A stretch of 64,000 bases of DNA from Dryas octopetala (GCA_963921425.1 OY992836.1:9951304-10015303); one strand, 5' to 3'; numbered from the stretch's first letter, positions 46,067 to 57,897 are shown. The notes: generated by a model not told the origin, from the sequence alone. Numbers and translations: made by a program.

Positions 46067-46462
46067 CCCCTTCCGTTGAGTATACCTCATCTTAAATATA
46101 ATGAGGTATGACTTGTGAAACACACTCCACATTGTAATTTGATAATCGAAGCTGTTTAATTTCTAAGTCTCTATACGTGAATCATCCTTACAAAAAATTA
46201 GGTAAATCAGAAATCACTAAGACATCTAATTGTGATAGAATAAATAGATGAATATTGTCATAATGTCATTCCTTAAACACTTGAAATGATGACCTTTAAT
46301 CAAATGGTTAAACGATTTTCAATTTGTTAAATTTTTTGCAAGGATGATCCTTGTATAACTTAGAAAATAAACGGCTTCAATCATCAAATTACAATGTGGA
46401 GTGGGTCCCACAAGTCATACTTTATTATGTTTAAGATGAGATATACCTCAATGGAATAGGCC
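46067..46462. repeat. Foldback element with about 135-bp inverted arms
   Basis: The left arm (46067 to about 46205) is largely complementary to the right arm (about 46325-46462). Shared blocks include CTCATCTTAAA, GTATGACTTGTG and CTCCACATTGTAATTTGAT. Long TIRs around a short centre suggest a Mutator-like or foldback MITE. A TSD could not be fixed because the flanks are TA-rich. Confidence 0.8.
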
Positions 46463-46489
46463 TCATATATATATATATATATTTATATT

Positions 46490-47013
46490 TTAGAGGTGTC
46501 GAGAGGCCCGTGTCGTTCTAGCCTAGCCCATTTAAGTTAGCTCCATTTGTGCTTCATGTTGTGCTCGTGTTAGCTTATTTAATAATCTTATAATGCTCAT
46601 GTAGGCTCGCATATCTAAGACCTAGCTAGGCCAAGCCATCCAATGGTCTGCAACTCATTTGTGCTCGTGTTGTGCATGTTTGTGCCATGCCTTAAACAGG
46701 CTAAGTCCACGAGCCCTTATTTTTTATCATGGGAAGGGGGAATCCAACTTGGGATCTCTCCTTAACAGTGGGGAGAGAAATACTACTAAATTAAAAGCTA
46801 GTTGGTTTTTTTTTTTTTTAGGTTAAAATTTATTTTATATAATTTTTTCTTACTTATAATTAAATATTAATTTTTTGGTAGAAAATTTCCTTAAAAAGAA
46901 AAAAATAATAATGATAATAGGTTGTGCCTAGCTCGAACCTATTTCGTACTCATGCTTGTGTCGTGTTTGGCCAGTGTGGTGTCATGTCTAATGAGCTAAA
47001 AACTTTAGTCTAA
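46490..47013. repeat. Degraded hAT-like repeat related to 57898-58408
   Basis: Starts TAGAGGTGTCGAG and includes segments matching 57898-58408 (CATGCTTGTGTCGTG, CTTGGCCAGTG-like blocks, AACTTTAGTCTAACTC). The right terminus is not clear, so it is probably truncated. Confidence 0.6.
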
Positions 47014-47842
47014 CTCGATATGAAGGCATTGATGAGTGGAAGAGCAATGAATATGCCCCGAGAAAACTCAAATGATACCCTAGGCCATTTTGATTTGTTG
47101 TACCATATTTGGTACTTTACCATTTTGTCACCTCTGGATTTTCGCCATTAGAGTTTGTTTTTTGCTTGGAAACCTCCAATTTGGTACCCATTGGACATGT
47201 ACAAACAAAACCGGAAGTGGATCCTCTACTTGGATTCTTCCTTGCTAGGATCGATCTGCTAGCCTCTTACTCTAGGCATACCACCTCATTTAAAAAAAAC
47301 CATCTAAAAATTAAGAAGTATACGTTATGATGGGTACCTCCCCCAAATCAAGTTGTCTTCTTCATATAGCCTCTACAGTTCTTCAAACAAGCATGCGGAA
47401 AAAGGGAAAGCGTCTACTCAGATCCATCTTCGAGATAGGCCAAACATCTTTTTCCTAAGCAAGGATGGAGCTAGAGAGTGACGATTGCCTATCTCTTAAA
47501 GGTTAAAGGGGGGAGTTCCATCATGTAGTTGGGTACAAATAAGCTACTTAAAGATGGACCTTCGGGAGGTAGTTTGATTACTAGCTTATAGGAATGTTAC
47601 TCAATAGCGCACAAATGCACGCTATAAAGCAATGCGCATAGAAAGAAAGAGGAGCATATAAAGGGGGTTGATTCCCAATTATAAAGTTGAAAAGCACGAG
47701 AATGAAGGGGACGACCCTAATTTTTTGTTGGTAAAGCCAATTAACCGAAAGAGCGGATGTAGGGACTCAAGTTGGGCCACAGCGTAACTAAGAGAGCCAT
47801 TCCGGCCATTTAGGGTGAGACAGAATGGCGAGCACAATCTGT
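47014..47842. other. Intergenic, nothing recognised
   Basis: No ORF with recognisable homology and no clear repeat structure. Confidence 0.5.
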
Positions 47843-48499
47843 CTTGTGTCTAGGGGTGGGCGTTTAAACCGGAAACCGGGTGCACCGTACCGAACCGGGG
47901 GGAAAAAAACCGTAAAAAACCGTTTTGACCAAAACTGGTCAACACCGGGTCAAAACTGGACTGGACCGGTCCAATCCAGTTCCGGTCCGGTTTTCCACTT
48001 CCCAGAACTGGACTGGACTGGACTGGACCGTTTAATTAATATGTATTTTTAATTTTTATATATATTTAATTTTTATACAATTTTTATACAATTTTTATAC
48101 ACTTTATAAACATTTTTATATACATTTTTACACACATTTTTACATACATTTTTACACACATTTTACACATTTTAGATAATAAAATTAATATTAACCTAGC
48201 TATATTTTAGACCCTAAAATATATTTTATATAACCATATGACATATTATTCTATATATATAATAATGTTTTAGTATATAATTTTAGTTATACCTTTTATA
48301 ATAAAATTAATATATTTTTTATACTCTATAATCTATATACTAAACCCTATATAGTATATACTAAAATTATTATAGTTATAGGATATAGACTTATAGTATA
48401 TAGTTAATTAGTTATAAACTTCTAATAGAGGAAATTATGTATTAGGGTTTAGGGTTTAAAGTTTAAAAGAAATCCTATAATCTAATAAGTATATAAGTA

Positions 48500-49210
48500 T
48501 ATAAGTATATAACATATAAGTATATATACCCAATTGAAACCCCAATTAGACTCATAATCAACTATAACCCTATACTCTAATACAATTATAACCATATACC
48601 CTAAACTATATTAATTAGTTAATTACTCTATACATATATTATATATAAGTAATAAGTATATAAGTATATAAACCCAATTGAAACCCCAATTAGACTCATA
48701 GTCAACTATAACCCTATACCTTAATAAAATTATAACTATATACCCTAAACTATATTAATTAGTTAATTACTCTATACATATATTATATATAAGTAATAAG
48801 TATATAAGTATATAACATATATAATTATATAAGTATATAAACCCAATTGAAAATTTGAAACCCCAATGAAACCCCAATTGAAACCCCAATTAGACTCATA
48901 GTCAACTATAACCCTATACCTTAATAAAATTATAACTATATACCCTAAACTATATTAATTAGTTAATTACTCTATACATATATTATATATAAGTAATAAG
49001 TATATTAAGTATATAACATATATAATTATATAAGTATATAAACCCAATTGAAAATTTGAAACCTCAATGAAACCCCAATTAGACTCATAGTCAACTATAA
49101 TCATATACCCTAAATTATATTAATTACTCTATACATATATAACATATATAACTAATTAACTATATAAGTATAACTATATAACCACAATTGAAACCCCAAT
49201 GAAAATTAAA
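48500..49210. repeat. AT-rich tandem array inside the hAT derivative
   Basis: Three to four imperfect units of about 170-190 bp. Landmarks: AACCCAATTGAAACCCCAAT, TAGACTCATAGTCAACTATA, ACCCTATACCTTAATA and TTAGTTAATTACTCTATACA. Copies differ by insertions of AAAATTTGAAACC blocks. Confidence 0.85.
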
Positions 49211-50162
49211 ACCCCAATTTAATTACAAGTGTTTAAGTGACTTAAGTGTTTTAAAAATTAAAACCCTAATTTAATTACAAAACTCATACAGACAAACATT
49301 AAACAAGTAAACACTAAACACACAAACATTAAACAAACAAAATACTAAACAAACAAAATACAGACAAACATTAAACACTAATCACTATTCACTTATTCAG
49401 TATTACTAAAATACTAAACATTAAACAAGTCTGAAACAAACAGTCAATGAGTCAAAGTTTCAACAAGTCTCAAATCTGAAACCCTCAGCCCTCACGCCGC
49501 AGCCCGAGCCCGCACCCTCAGCCCTCACGCCGACTCGGCGACTCAGACTTCAGACAGCAGCCCGCAGCCCGCAAACCTCACGCCGCAGCCCGCAGCCCGC
49601 AGACCTCACGCCGCAGCCCGCAATCACGCAGACCGCAGTCGCGATCTTCCTCTCGCCGTCGCGGTCTTCCTCACGCAGTCACGCCGTTGCGGTCTTCTCT
49701 TCCCTTCGCCGTCGCCGTCGCCGTGGAGATCTTCCTCTCGCGATCAGGCCGTGGCGATCTTCCTCTCGCGACCAGTCCGTCGCGACCAGTCCGTCGCCGT
49801 CGCCCCGTGGGTAAGTTCTCTCATCACTCATTTCTCATCTCTCATATCTAGTATCTCGGGTTACATTTTGGGTTAGATTTAGGGTTTGACTTTGGGTTAG
49901 GTTTAGGGTTTGATTTGGGGATTTCAGGTTTGATTTTCTGATTTACTAGATTTTGGATTTGATCATTGTAATTTACTGATTTACTTGATTTTGGGTTTGA
50001 TAATTGTGATTTACTTGTTGTTTGGGAAAATTGAAATTTGTTGGGAAAATTGAAATTTGTTGGGAAAGTTGAAACTTGCTGGGAAACTTACTGATTTACT
50101 GATAATTTTGTTGGGTTTGATAATTTTGATTGTGAATATGTATGTTAAATTGTTAGGAGAGA

Positions 50163-50535
50163 TGGACCCCCAATCACATGGCACCTCTAGTAACCTCTCC
50201 TCCACTGCCTCTGCCTCTTCACCTTCACCATCACCATCAGCATCCAGATAAATGCACTGACACGTTTACATCTTCCTTACAATTCTGTTTCTAATGTTCA
50301 ATTATTTTCACTAGTCATTCTTCTTTTCTGAGGAAGAAATTGCTGAGCTTTCATCTATCTTTCATATGAGTTATAGTGCTTTCTATGTTGTGTTTATTGT
50401 GCTTCTCACCAAATCTACAAATCCAGGGGTTCTGGTCATGCTGTGCTGATTGTTCAGAGACACCACTTTGCTTCCTACTTGAAACGAATGGCAGTTGTTG
50501 TTCGCATTGAAGAGAATTTTTTTGCTTTCGTGAAG
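50163..50535 (+). pseudogene. Exon-like remnants inside the hAT derivative
   Basis: An ATG at 50163 starts a 29-codon Ser/Pro-rich segment (MDPQSHGTSSNLSSTASASS), plausible as a transposase N-terminus cut short by deletion. At 50427-50535 an open segment is bordered by AATCCAG and AAGGTTTG, i.e. acceptor and donor sites. It reads RHHFASYLKRMAVVVRIEEN with more residues on both sides. I do not recognise it; it could be transposase or captured host-gene sequence. Confidence 0.4.
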
Positions 50536-51193
50536 GTTTGTTTGCTATTTATTAGTAGTGCCTTGTAAGCTATGTATTGTGAATACCTGAGGATCCAGAC
50601 TTGTCTTATAGTATACTATATTTTGCTCAATTTGCATGTTTGTGGAAAAAGCCTAAATTATTGAAAAACACCACCAATCTCTGGAATAACTGAATTACAG
50701 TCTAGGTTGGTTTGTAATTTGTATTTGGTTTGTATTTTTTTAGCTTTGGTTGGTTTTTAATTTTTAATTACTTGCACTTGCAGCACTTGGATAAATTAGT
50801 AAGTTAGATAGTTGGATAGTTGGATAAATTAGTAAGTTAGTTATAGTAAGTTAGTTTAACAAGCAGTAATGATTTGTTGATCTATAATGATTTAGTAAGT
50901 TTACAAGCAGGAGGCCAGCCATCAAAGGCTGGATATTTTACAAGCAGGAGGCCAGCCATCAAAGGCTATGTTAAAAAAAAACATGTTTTAAAATTTTTTT
51001 GGCCCAAATAGTGAGCCCAGTCTGAAACAGTAAACTGGACTGAACTGGAACTGTTCCAGTTCAGTTCGGTCCAGTTCTAAGCCAAAAAATCAGTTCTATA
51101 GTACTGGACTGGACTGGATTAATTATACAGTCCAATTTACAGTTTGGGGTGAGCACTGGACTGTACTGGACCGTGCCCACCCCTACTTGTGTC

Positions 51194-51991
51194 CGAGCAA
51201 ATGATAGTATGCATTCTTAAAATGGTGGAAACAATTTGGGTCCTTAGGATGATTTCTTTGGGTAATAATAATTTTGATTTAATGGTTGATGACCATAAAT
51301 TTTCATGGTGAATAATGATCAAGAGATCATAATTGATTGTCTAGAGCATATTAAGATTATTATAATTTGCAAACAATCAGGTTTTTCATCAATAACTAAA
51401 TTACAATACTAAAACAGTCTATATATATATAGTGCACATGCAGCTGTCTATGCTTGGCTCTTTATGGCGAGAACAACTTGCCTATCCCCGTTATAGGAGA
51501 CGGATGTGGCATCACATGCAAGAGAGAGACATAGAGAAAGACTTGTCATTTCTCTCTTTCTTATCTTTCTCACTCTCCCCTTTCTCTCTCTGTCTTTCTT
51601 TTGCATGTGATGTCATGTCCCCGTTAAGTTCTTCTCCTTTTATGGCAAGACTAAATTACAATACCAAAACAGTCTTTGAATGCCCGGTGGTGCGCATGCA
51701 CATGCTGCCATTTGCACTTGAATCTCTACAGCATAGATGATAGTTGTTCCTTCTCAACTCTAGCTCTAGATTTGCTTTGCTATGTAAATTTGGGATTTTT
51801 CTTTAAGTTTGGGCGTTGTTTTTGTTTTGTTTATTGTATTTGTACCCCAAATTGCTGATTGTACCCTCTAAAATTTTCCCTCACAAAAGTCCCAATTTTA
51901 CCCATAAATAAAATTAAAAAAAAAAAAAAAACTTAGAAAAGAGAAAGTCTCCTCCCCTATCCCCATAAACTTACCTCACCTGAGTCCCTTA
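51194..51991. other. Intergenic with a direct repeat around the hairpin
   Basis: A 27-bp direct repeat (ACTAAATTACAATACYAAAA...) occurs at about 51393 and 51650, on either side of the hairpin at 51502-51620. No protein gene is supported. Confidence 0.5.
51502..51620 (+). ncRNA. miRNA-precursor-like hairpin (candidate)
   Basis: The 5' arm from 51502 (GGATGTGGCATCACATGCAA, then GAGAGAGACA) pairs with the 3' arm ending at 51620 (TTGCATGTGATGTCATGTCC). Over about 35 positions I count one mismatch and five G:U pairs. The loop is about 40-45 nt and CT-rich. The wobbles pair only if the plus strand is transcribed. I cannot match either arm to a known plant miRNA, so this is a structural candidate only; a small inverted-repeat MITE is the alternative. 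Confidence 0.4.
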
Positions 51992-52864
51992 GTCTATTCA
52001 CAGCAATGAGAGTAAGAGTGAGAGTAATACATGGTCTGAAAAGTAATTTTGTGATCTGAGAGTGATAGTCATATATGCTGAAGTTGCAGTGGTACTGAAA
52101 GTAATACTGTTGTACCTAATTAAATTAAGCCTAATTTAAATTAAGTGATGGTTAAGTTATAATTTATAAAAATTATATTTTTATTTTATTTAAATAGATC
52201 TTTAATATAAGGTCAATATTTAATATATTTGGGTTTATAATTTTATAACCCAAATTAAGTGTTCTATATTTCAAGTTGTTTGATATTTTTTTAATGTTTG
52301 AAATGCAAAAAAAATGGTGAACACAACACAATTCATTGTATTTCATAATATGCAAAATATTTATACAACCAAAGTTAGTATGCAAAATATATATGAGTGA
52401 GTGAAAATGATAGATAGATGTGTGAAAAATGAAGTGTAAATATTCAATTTATAGGAAAAATGATGAAATAGCCGTTGAGAATTTTTTTGATTTTTTTTTG
52501 TATTTTTTAATATTAGTATAACGATCAATTAATTAGACTCGTTGATCACCAACGACTATTTTAAAAGAAAGGCCCAAATCGCGTCATGCGTCTGGGCCCT
52601 TTTTTTTTTTTTTTAAATGCGTAACGGTCGAAAAACCCAAACTGTCCAAACGCAACGATCAACAAGTCTAGAGCATCCGTCGTTTGCACACACGCACGCA
52701 GGGAGGGGGGATGTGGCCAACAACACTAACGCACAATAGTGCAGCTGTCTAGAGCTTTGCAAAACTCTCAAATTTTACCCTCACTCTCACTCTCACATCT
52801 CCGGCCCACTAATCAAATTTTTTATATCAAATTTGCACTCTCACTCTCACTAATGTGGATAGCC
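51992..52864. mobile_element. PIF/Harbinger-like non-autonomous element, 873 bp
   Basis: Flanked by the 3-bp TSD TTA (51989-51991 and 52865-52867). The left end GTCTATTCACAGCAATGAGAG and the complement of the right end GGCTATCCACATTAGTGAGAG form imperfect TIRs, extended by GAGAGT-type sub-terminal repeats. No transposase remains; small ORFs inside are not convincing. Confidence 0.7.
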
Positions 52865-52867
52865 TTA

Positions 52868-55141
52868 TTCCTCATTCCCGCAATCATTTTAATTTTTTAA
52901 TTTACTTTAAGTTTATACAAAGGGCAAAATTAAATTTTAAAACTGTAACATCAAATTATTAATTAAAATCTGTCCTACACTGCTCGACCTGTTAAATCAT
53001 TGACAACTTTTTAACAAAGTGGTAGACTGGTATTTGTGAAATCATTGCACTCACCCTTTGCCCATAACAATAACTCTGGCATGTCCCTCCCAAGCCAATA
53101 TTATCCATCGTTTTCCACATTCCAATTGTATGGTGTAAGGGCGTCACTTTAGTAGTATGACAGCATCCTCTGTCAGTTATTAGTTTAAATTAATGAAGAT
53201 ACATAAATTACAAATTATATGATAGCTGTATAACTCATCTCCATATTATATGCTAGCCTTATAATTCATCTTGGAGATCTTTATTGGCCAATTGCATTAG
53301 ATACATCCAAACAAGAATGAAAAACTTATCATACTGGCCTTCATTTCCAGGATTAGCCATGACATTCTTTTTTCGGTCCCTAAGATCTCAACATAAATTT
53401 GTGTTGGTCAGCACATCAATGCAGGCAAAAAGGTAGAACTGTCCATAATATGCATGGCATCGGTGCTTGATATAACAGTTCTCATACACAAATGATGGGC
53501 ATTAACAGTGGGCATGAAGACACGAGGCAGCAGCCATGGCTTTCATAAACCTGACATTGTTAACTCCATAGTTAATGTTTTCCTTTGACAACACCATCTC
53601 ATACTCAGTTATGCAAACAGGCAACAACTAAAATGTAGATACAGTGTTTTAATACACTGCAATACAATGCAAAAGCATCAGAACATTCATTTATGCCCTG
53701 AGAGTTGCTTAACTTGCTTTCTCTAATTGTTCAAAACATTCAATAACTTGTTTATCTACCTGAATGACAAGCATTTTTCCACATGATTTTTCCCCAATAT
53801 AACATCACCTATATGGAGTACGTTTATTACAAGTTACAACATTTCTGCAATGGTTCAAGTTCGACCAACAGCTATCTTTATCTTTCCCCTACTGACCTTC
53901 ACCATTGCCCATCAGCTTTAGGTGTTTCAGCTCACCATCACCAAGGGCAAGGGCCTAAAGGTTTTATTAGAAATCATAAGGTACCCTTAAAAACAAGTTG
54001 GTTTATAATTATATGCAAAATGATAAAGAGAGGAAGAATAAGAGCCACTCATAAGAATATATGCAAAATATCCTAAACTACAATACACTCATAAGGATGA
54101 CTGTGGCCTAGACTGCACCTTTAAGCAAATCAAGTATGATATAAAATCTGACAGAGAAGGCATGCAATAAGAGAATGTATTATTAACTGATAAGACTTAC
54201 TAGCTCAATAGCAATTTAAGAATGGGCATTTAAGGTTTTTAATCAACAAGAAAAGGGATAGAAACTCTTGTTAAAACTCCATTCATTTTTTATTGCATGT
54301 ATCTCTTACCATTATGTTCTCCAAAATGGCTATGTCCTTCGTCTCTTTGTGACAGGTGAGAGGTATGATAAGAAGGTTTTTTTCAAGAATGTGACAAAAA
54401 AGTGAACAATTGCCACTTCATTTGTTTGATGTCTTCCAACCCAGAAGGAAAGGCACAATAAGCAAGGGTTAGTTGTCAACTCATAATAACATTGGTATAA
54501 AACAAATTAACAAGCCCCTGACAGATCAAATGAAAAAAAATAAGAGTTGAATAACTCACTGAGTCAAGCAATACTTCAAAATTAGTCCCAAGCAGAACAG
54601 CATATAAAATTCTTAATTACCGTTCACATAAAGCATTGTTCAATCAAGAGGGCAGAAACAATGTAAGAAAGCAACCTATCATTTACTATCAGGCAAGTAC
54701 TCAATGGTCAACCACTAGCACTATATCAAAAGATATATCAGAACCTCTGCTCATTCACATAAAGCATTGTTCAATCAAGAGGGCTGAAACTAAGTAAGAA
54801 AGCAACTATCATTTACTATCAGGCATGTACTCAATGGTCAACCACTAGCACTGTATCAAAAGATATATCAGAACCTCTGCTCTACTTTTCAAATTCATAG
54901 GATAAAAGTTCGTTAGCTATTACTTTTAACTACTGCACTATATATCTAATTTCTACTATGAGATCAAAGCACCTTGTTCGATGACTACACCACAAAAAGC
55001 AGCCTCCTTTCAACTGCGAGGCAGGGAATTACTCAAAACCCCTGCTCCTACTTGCTAAACCATTCAAAATTCAAACCATATAGACAATTCTGTAACTTCC
55101 AATCAACACCCTCAAAAGCCTTTACATTTCCATTCCTTTCA
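52868..55141. other. Intergenic, includes a 131-bp tandem duplication
   Basis: No gene is supported over about 2.3 kb downstream of the J-like gene. The only structure is the tandem duplication at 54623-54884. Part of the right end is probably the 3' UTR of the J-like gene. Confidence 0.55.
54623..54884. repeat. Two tandem copies of a 131-bp unit
   Basis: TTCACATAAAGCATTGTTCA starts at 54623 and again at 54754. The copies differ by only a few bases (e.g. GGGCAGAAACAATG / GGGCTGAAACTAAG), so the duplication is recent. Confidence 0.92.
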
Positions 55142-56308
55142 TCACGGACTATCCCCAATACAAACAAAGATATCATCTTCTCCTTCAAAAAACTGCAGCC
55201 CTCCACCCATTCCACTCCCACTTCCACAACCTCCCTCAACAATTCCATCTCCATTGTCAACACTCGTGTCCTTTTCTTCCACTCTCCCATCATCCACCAG
55301 CTCAACCCTCCTACTTATCCCATTTCCCATTATCTTCTTTGTATCCCTAGCCGGGGATTTCAATTTTGTGCTCTTCTTCCGCCTCGCCAGAGCCTTCAAC
55401 CTCTTCCTTGCCGTCTTCCCTTCACTCCTCAACCCTGCTCTTCCAGTCACCCCCACAGCCCCCTCACCCCCACTCTTCACCACCCCTTCATATATTCCCT
55501 CCAAACCCCCATTACCGCTCTTTGCATTAAACCCATCATCATCATCATCATCATCAGTATCATCAGAGATCTCCACAACAACCTTGTCTTTCTTGTCATG
55601 GGCCCCCATGTCCTTCTTCTCTGGGTCCATATACTCCATAGGAAAATACCCAAAAGAGATATAGTACTGCTCCTTCCCTGGTACTATAATATCCGGTGAT
55701 GGCACATTTATTGCAACCCCATGGAACGCTTTCCTGCAATTCTGGCATTTCAAGCAGCAATCCTCATACACCTTCTTGTACTCGTACATGCAATAGCAGT
55801 ACGAACACACTGTCCAGAATGTCTCTCCCCCATTACCATTTTTCTCATTTCCCACAGTTTCTTTCCCCTGCTCTCTCTGCTCCGGCGATTCTTGTCCATT
55901 CTTGAAATCATTCCCGAAATGGGTATTCTTCTCCGGGTCCGATAGTACGGACCAGGCTCTCTGGACGAGCTCGAAGGCCTCCGGAGCGAAAGCAAACCTG
56001 TTCTCGTTGGGGTTCAAGAGGGCCGCGAGCTTCTCGAACTGGGCCCGAATGAGTAGGCTGTTTCCGGAGTCGGGTCGTGCTATTTGGAGAATGGAGTACC
56101 AGTCAGTTGGGTTGCGGTGCTCGGTGGCGAGAAGGGTGTCGGCAACGGCGAGGATTTGGTCGGAGCGGGAGTTGTACGGGTCGTACTCTCGAGCTTTGAG
56201 AGCGAGTTTGCGGCAAGAAGAGAAATTTCGGAGGCCGAGAAGTTGGGCGGAAAGTCCGAGAAGCCTTTCGGATTCGGGCAACCCGCTGCTGCTGCTTGCA
56301 TGATCCAT
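55142..56308 (-). CDS. J-like (DnaJ-related) protein with zinc-ribbon, single exon, HPD lost
   Basis: 388 aa from ATG 56308 (AAAAATGG context; the codon four triplets upstream is TTG, not ATG). It belongs to the plant J-domain family with a downstream zinc-ribbon-like segment. N-terminal helical region 1-65; J-like domain about 69-131 (DWYSILQI...FELVQRAWSVLSDPEKNTHF). The HPD tripeptide that stimulates Hsp70 ATPase is replaced by NPN (99-101), so classic co-chaperone activity is doubtful. Cys pairs CSYC and CLKCQNC (about 160-190, after FWTV) look metal-binding. Then come an Asp run, an Arg/Lys-rich stretch (RKRLKALARRKKS, possible nuclear signal) and an acidic C-terminus. Function unknown. 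Confidence 0.85.
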   Translation of the reverse strand: MDHASSSSGLPESERLLGLSAQLLGLRNFSSCRKLALKAREYDPYNSRSDQILAVADTLLATEHRNPTDWYSILQIARPDSGNSLLIRAQFEKLAALLNPNENRFAFAPEAFELVQRAWSVLSDPEKNTHFGNDFKNGQESPEQREQGKETVGNEKNGNGGETFWTVCSYCYCMYEYKKVYEDCCLKCQNCRKAFHGVAINVPSPDIIVPGKEQYYISFGYFPMEYMDPEKKDMGAHDKKDKVVVEISDDTDDDDDDDGFNAKSGNGGLEGIYEGVVKSGGEGAVGVTGRAGLRSEGKTARKRLKALARRKKSTKLKSPARDTKKIMGNGISRRVELVDDGRVEEKDTSVDNGDGIVEGGCGSGSGMGGGLQFFEGEDDIFVCIGDSP

Positions 56309-56724
56309 TTTTGTTATCAAAGGTTTCTCCTTTTCTGGGAAAGAAAGGAACCGAGAAGAGGAGAGTGTAGTGCGAGATGGATGAGAGAATGGGTTTTAAA
56401 GGAGGATTTTTGTGGACGAAAAGGGGCATGAGGTTTCGTGGGAATTACTGGTGTGCTTTGGAAGATGGATGGTTGCGATAGAATTGTGAGGGTATTTTGG
56501 TCATTTAGGGCTGTTGCTTGGGATGCAATCTTCTCCTGCCTCGGTGCACAGTGGCGCAGTGTGGCAGTGGTAGGAGAAAGTCTTAAGTATCAGCACAGCA
56601 GGCGTTTGTGGTGCATTGACTGTGCACTGCTGTCGTGGCAGTGAAGAAAAACTTGTGTGGGAAGGTTTTGGACCTTTTGGTCCTTTTGGACTTCACTCAA
56701 AATTTTAGCCCAAATAAATACTTT
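56309..56724. other. Promoter/leader region of the J-like gene
   Basis: Upstream of the start codon on the minus strand. No further gene recognised. Confidence 0.5.
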
Positions 56725-57600
56725 CAATTTCGTTCATGTAATTTAAAATTTTAAAATTATAATCATATGGTTCATATTGAGCATCTCCATTCTAGTTTAA
56801 GGATTCTAATTCCATTTTGGAACCCATGTCAGAAAAATAATCTCCAATGGAGAAAAATGGAGGGGTTCCAAAATGGGAATTTCCATTTTCCCTAAACATG
56901 GAACAAAAAATATAAATAGAACACTTGCTTCAAATTCAAAAATCGAGGCAACCTGAAATTTCAAATAATGGTATGATTCAAGCCGGCAAAACGCAACGGT
57001 TCAATTTTAAAAAAATTAAAGACCATTGCACAATAAAATTTGGTGAGCTTTTAAAAAAATTTTACCGTTGTAAAGTAAAATTTGGTGAGCTTTTAAATAT
57101 TTTGACCATTGCACAATATAATTCAATGAGCTTTTAAAATATGTTGACTGTTCATGTGATTTTCAATTTTGTTCAATGCAATTTAAAATTTTAAAATTAT
57201 TTTCATATAGTTCGTATTGAGCATCTCCGAGTTCTATTTTTAGGGCTATATTTCCATTTTGGAATCCAAGACACAAAAATAATCTCTAATGAGAGAAATG
57301 GGAAGGTTCCAAAATGGAAATTTCTAGTTTTGGTACAAATATGGAACAAGAAATAGAAATAGAACACTTGCTTCTAGTTTAGAAATCGAAGCAACCTATC
57401 CACGTGCAACGTCAGATAATGGTACGATCCAAGTTGGAAAATGCAATGGTTCAATTTTTAGAAAATTGAAGACCGTTGCACATCAAAATTTGGTGAGCTT
57501 TTAAACTTTTTGATCATTGCACAATAAAATTAAGCAAGCTTTTAGAAAAATTTTACAGTTGCATAATACTTTTTAAAAGTTAATTGGAAAATAAAAAATT
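56725..57600. repeat. Tandem duplication of a 0.44-kb MITE-like unit
   Basis: CAATTTCGTTCATGTAATTT starts at 56725 and a diverged version at 57164, period about 439 bp. Each unit contains TTGAGCATCTCC, CCATTTTGGAA and GGTTCCAAAATGG, an inverted pair typical of Tourist-like MITEs, plus TTTGGTGAGCTTTTAAA blocks. Many substitutions show the duplication is old. Confidence 0.75.
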
Positions 57601-57889
57601 AATTAAGAATATTTTAAAAATGTGATTTCCAATTTGGTACTCCAAAATAGAACCTCCCTTTGGAGCAACATGTCCAAAATTTGGGATTTGTAACATTTGG
57701 GGGTTCTAATTGGATTCCAAAAAGGAAATAAAAACCCAAAATTGACAAAATAGACAAATCCCTAATTATATTAATGAAATAGACAAAATGATGACGTGAC
57801 TATCATGTACTTGTGATGAATAGAGGCATTTTTGCCCTTTCATTTGTCTTTAGAATCTCCAAACCACCAACCTCATTTGTCTTTAGAAC
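57601..57889. other. Intergenic, nothing recognised
   Basis: AT-rich; no gene. Confidence 0.5.
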
Positions 57890-57897
57890 CTCCAAAC

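Larger units (their letters stand above)
47851..51185 (+). mobile_element. 3.3-kb hAT-type derivative with a possible captured exon
   Basis: Ends TAGGGGTGGGC and GCCCACCCCTA are inverted. An exact 8-bp TSD CTTGTGTC lies at 47843-47850 and 51186-51193. Sub-terminal repeats of CTGGACTGGAC / GGTCCAGT type occupy both ends. Interior: an AT-rich tandem array (48500-49200), a GC-rich CAGCCCGCAG region (49490-49810) ending in a GTAAGT donor at 49812, a short start MDPQSHGTSS (50163), and an exon-like segment (50427-50535). No hAT dimerisation domain or BED finger remains, so it is non-autonomous. Confidence 0.92.

Noticed and set aside
49860..49920. TTTAGGGTTTGAC runs resembling telomeric repeat
   Set aside because: Only scattered TTTAGGG-like words in the 5' region of the hAT derivative; not a tandem telomeric array.
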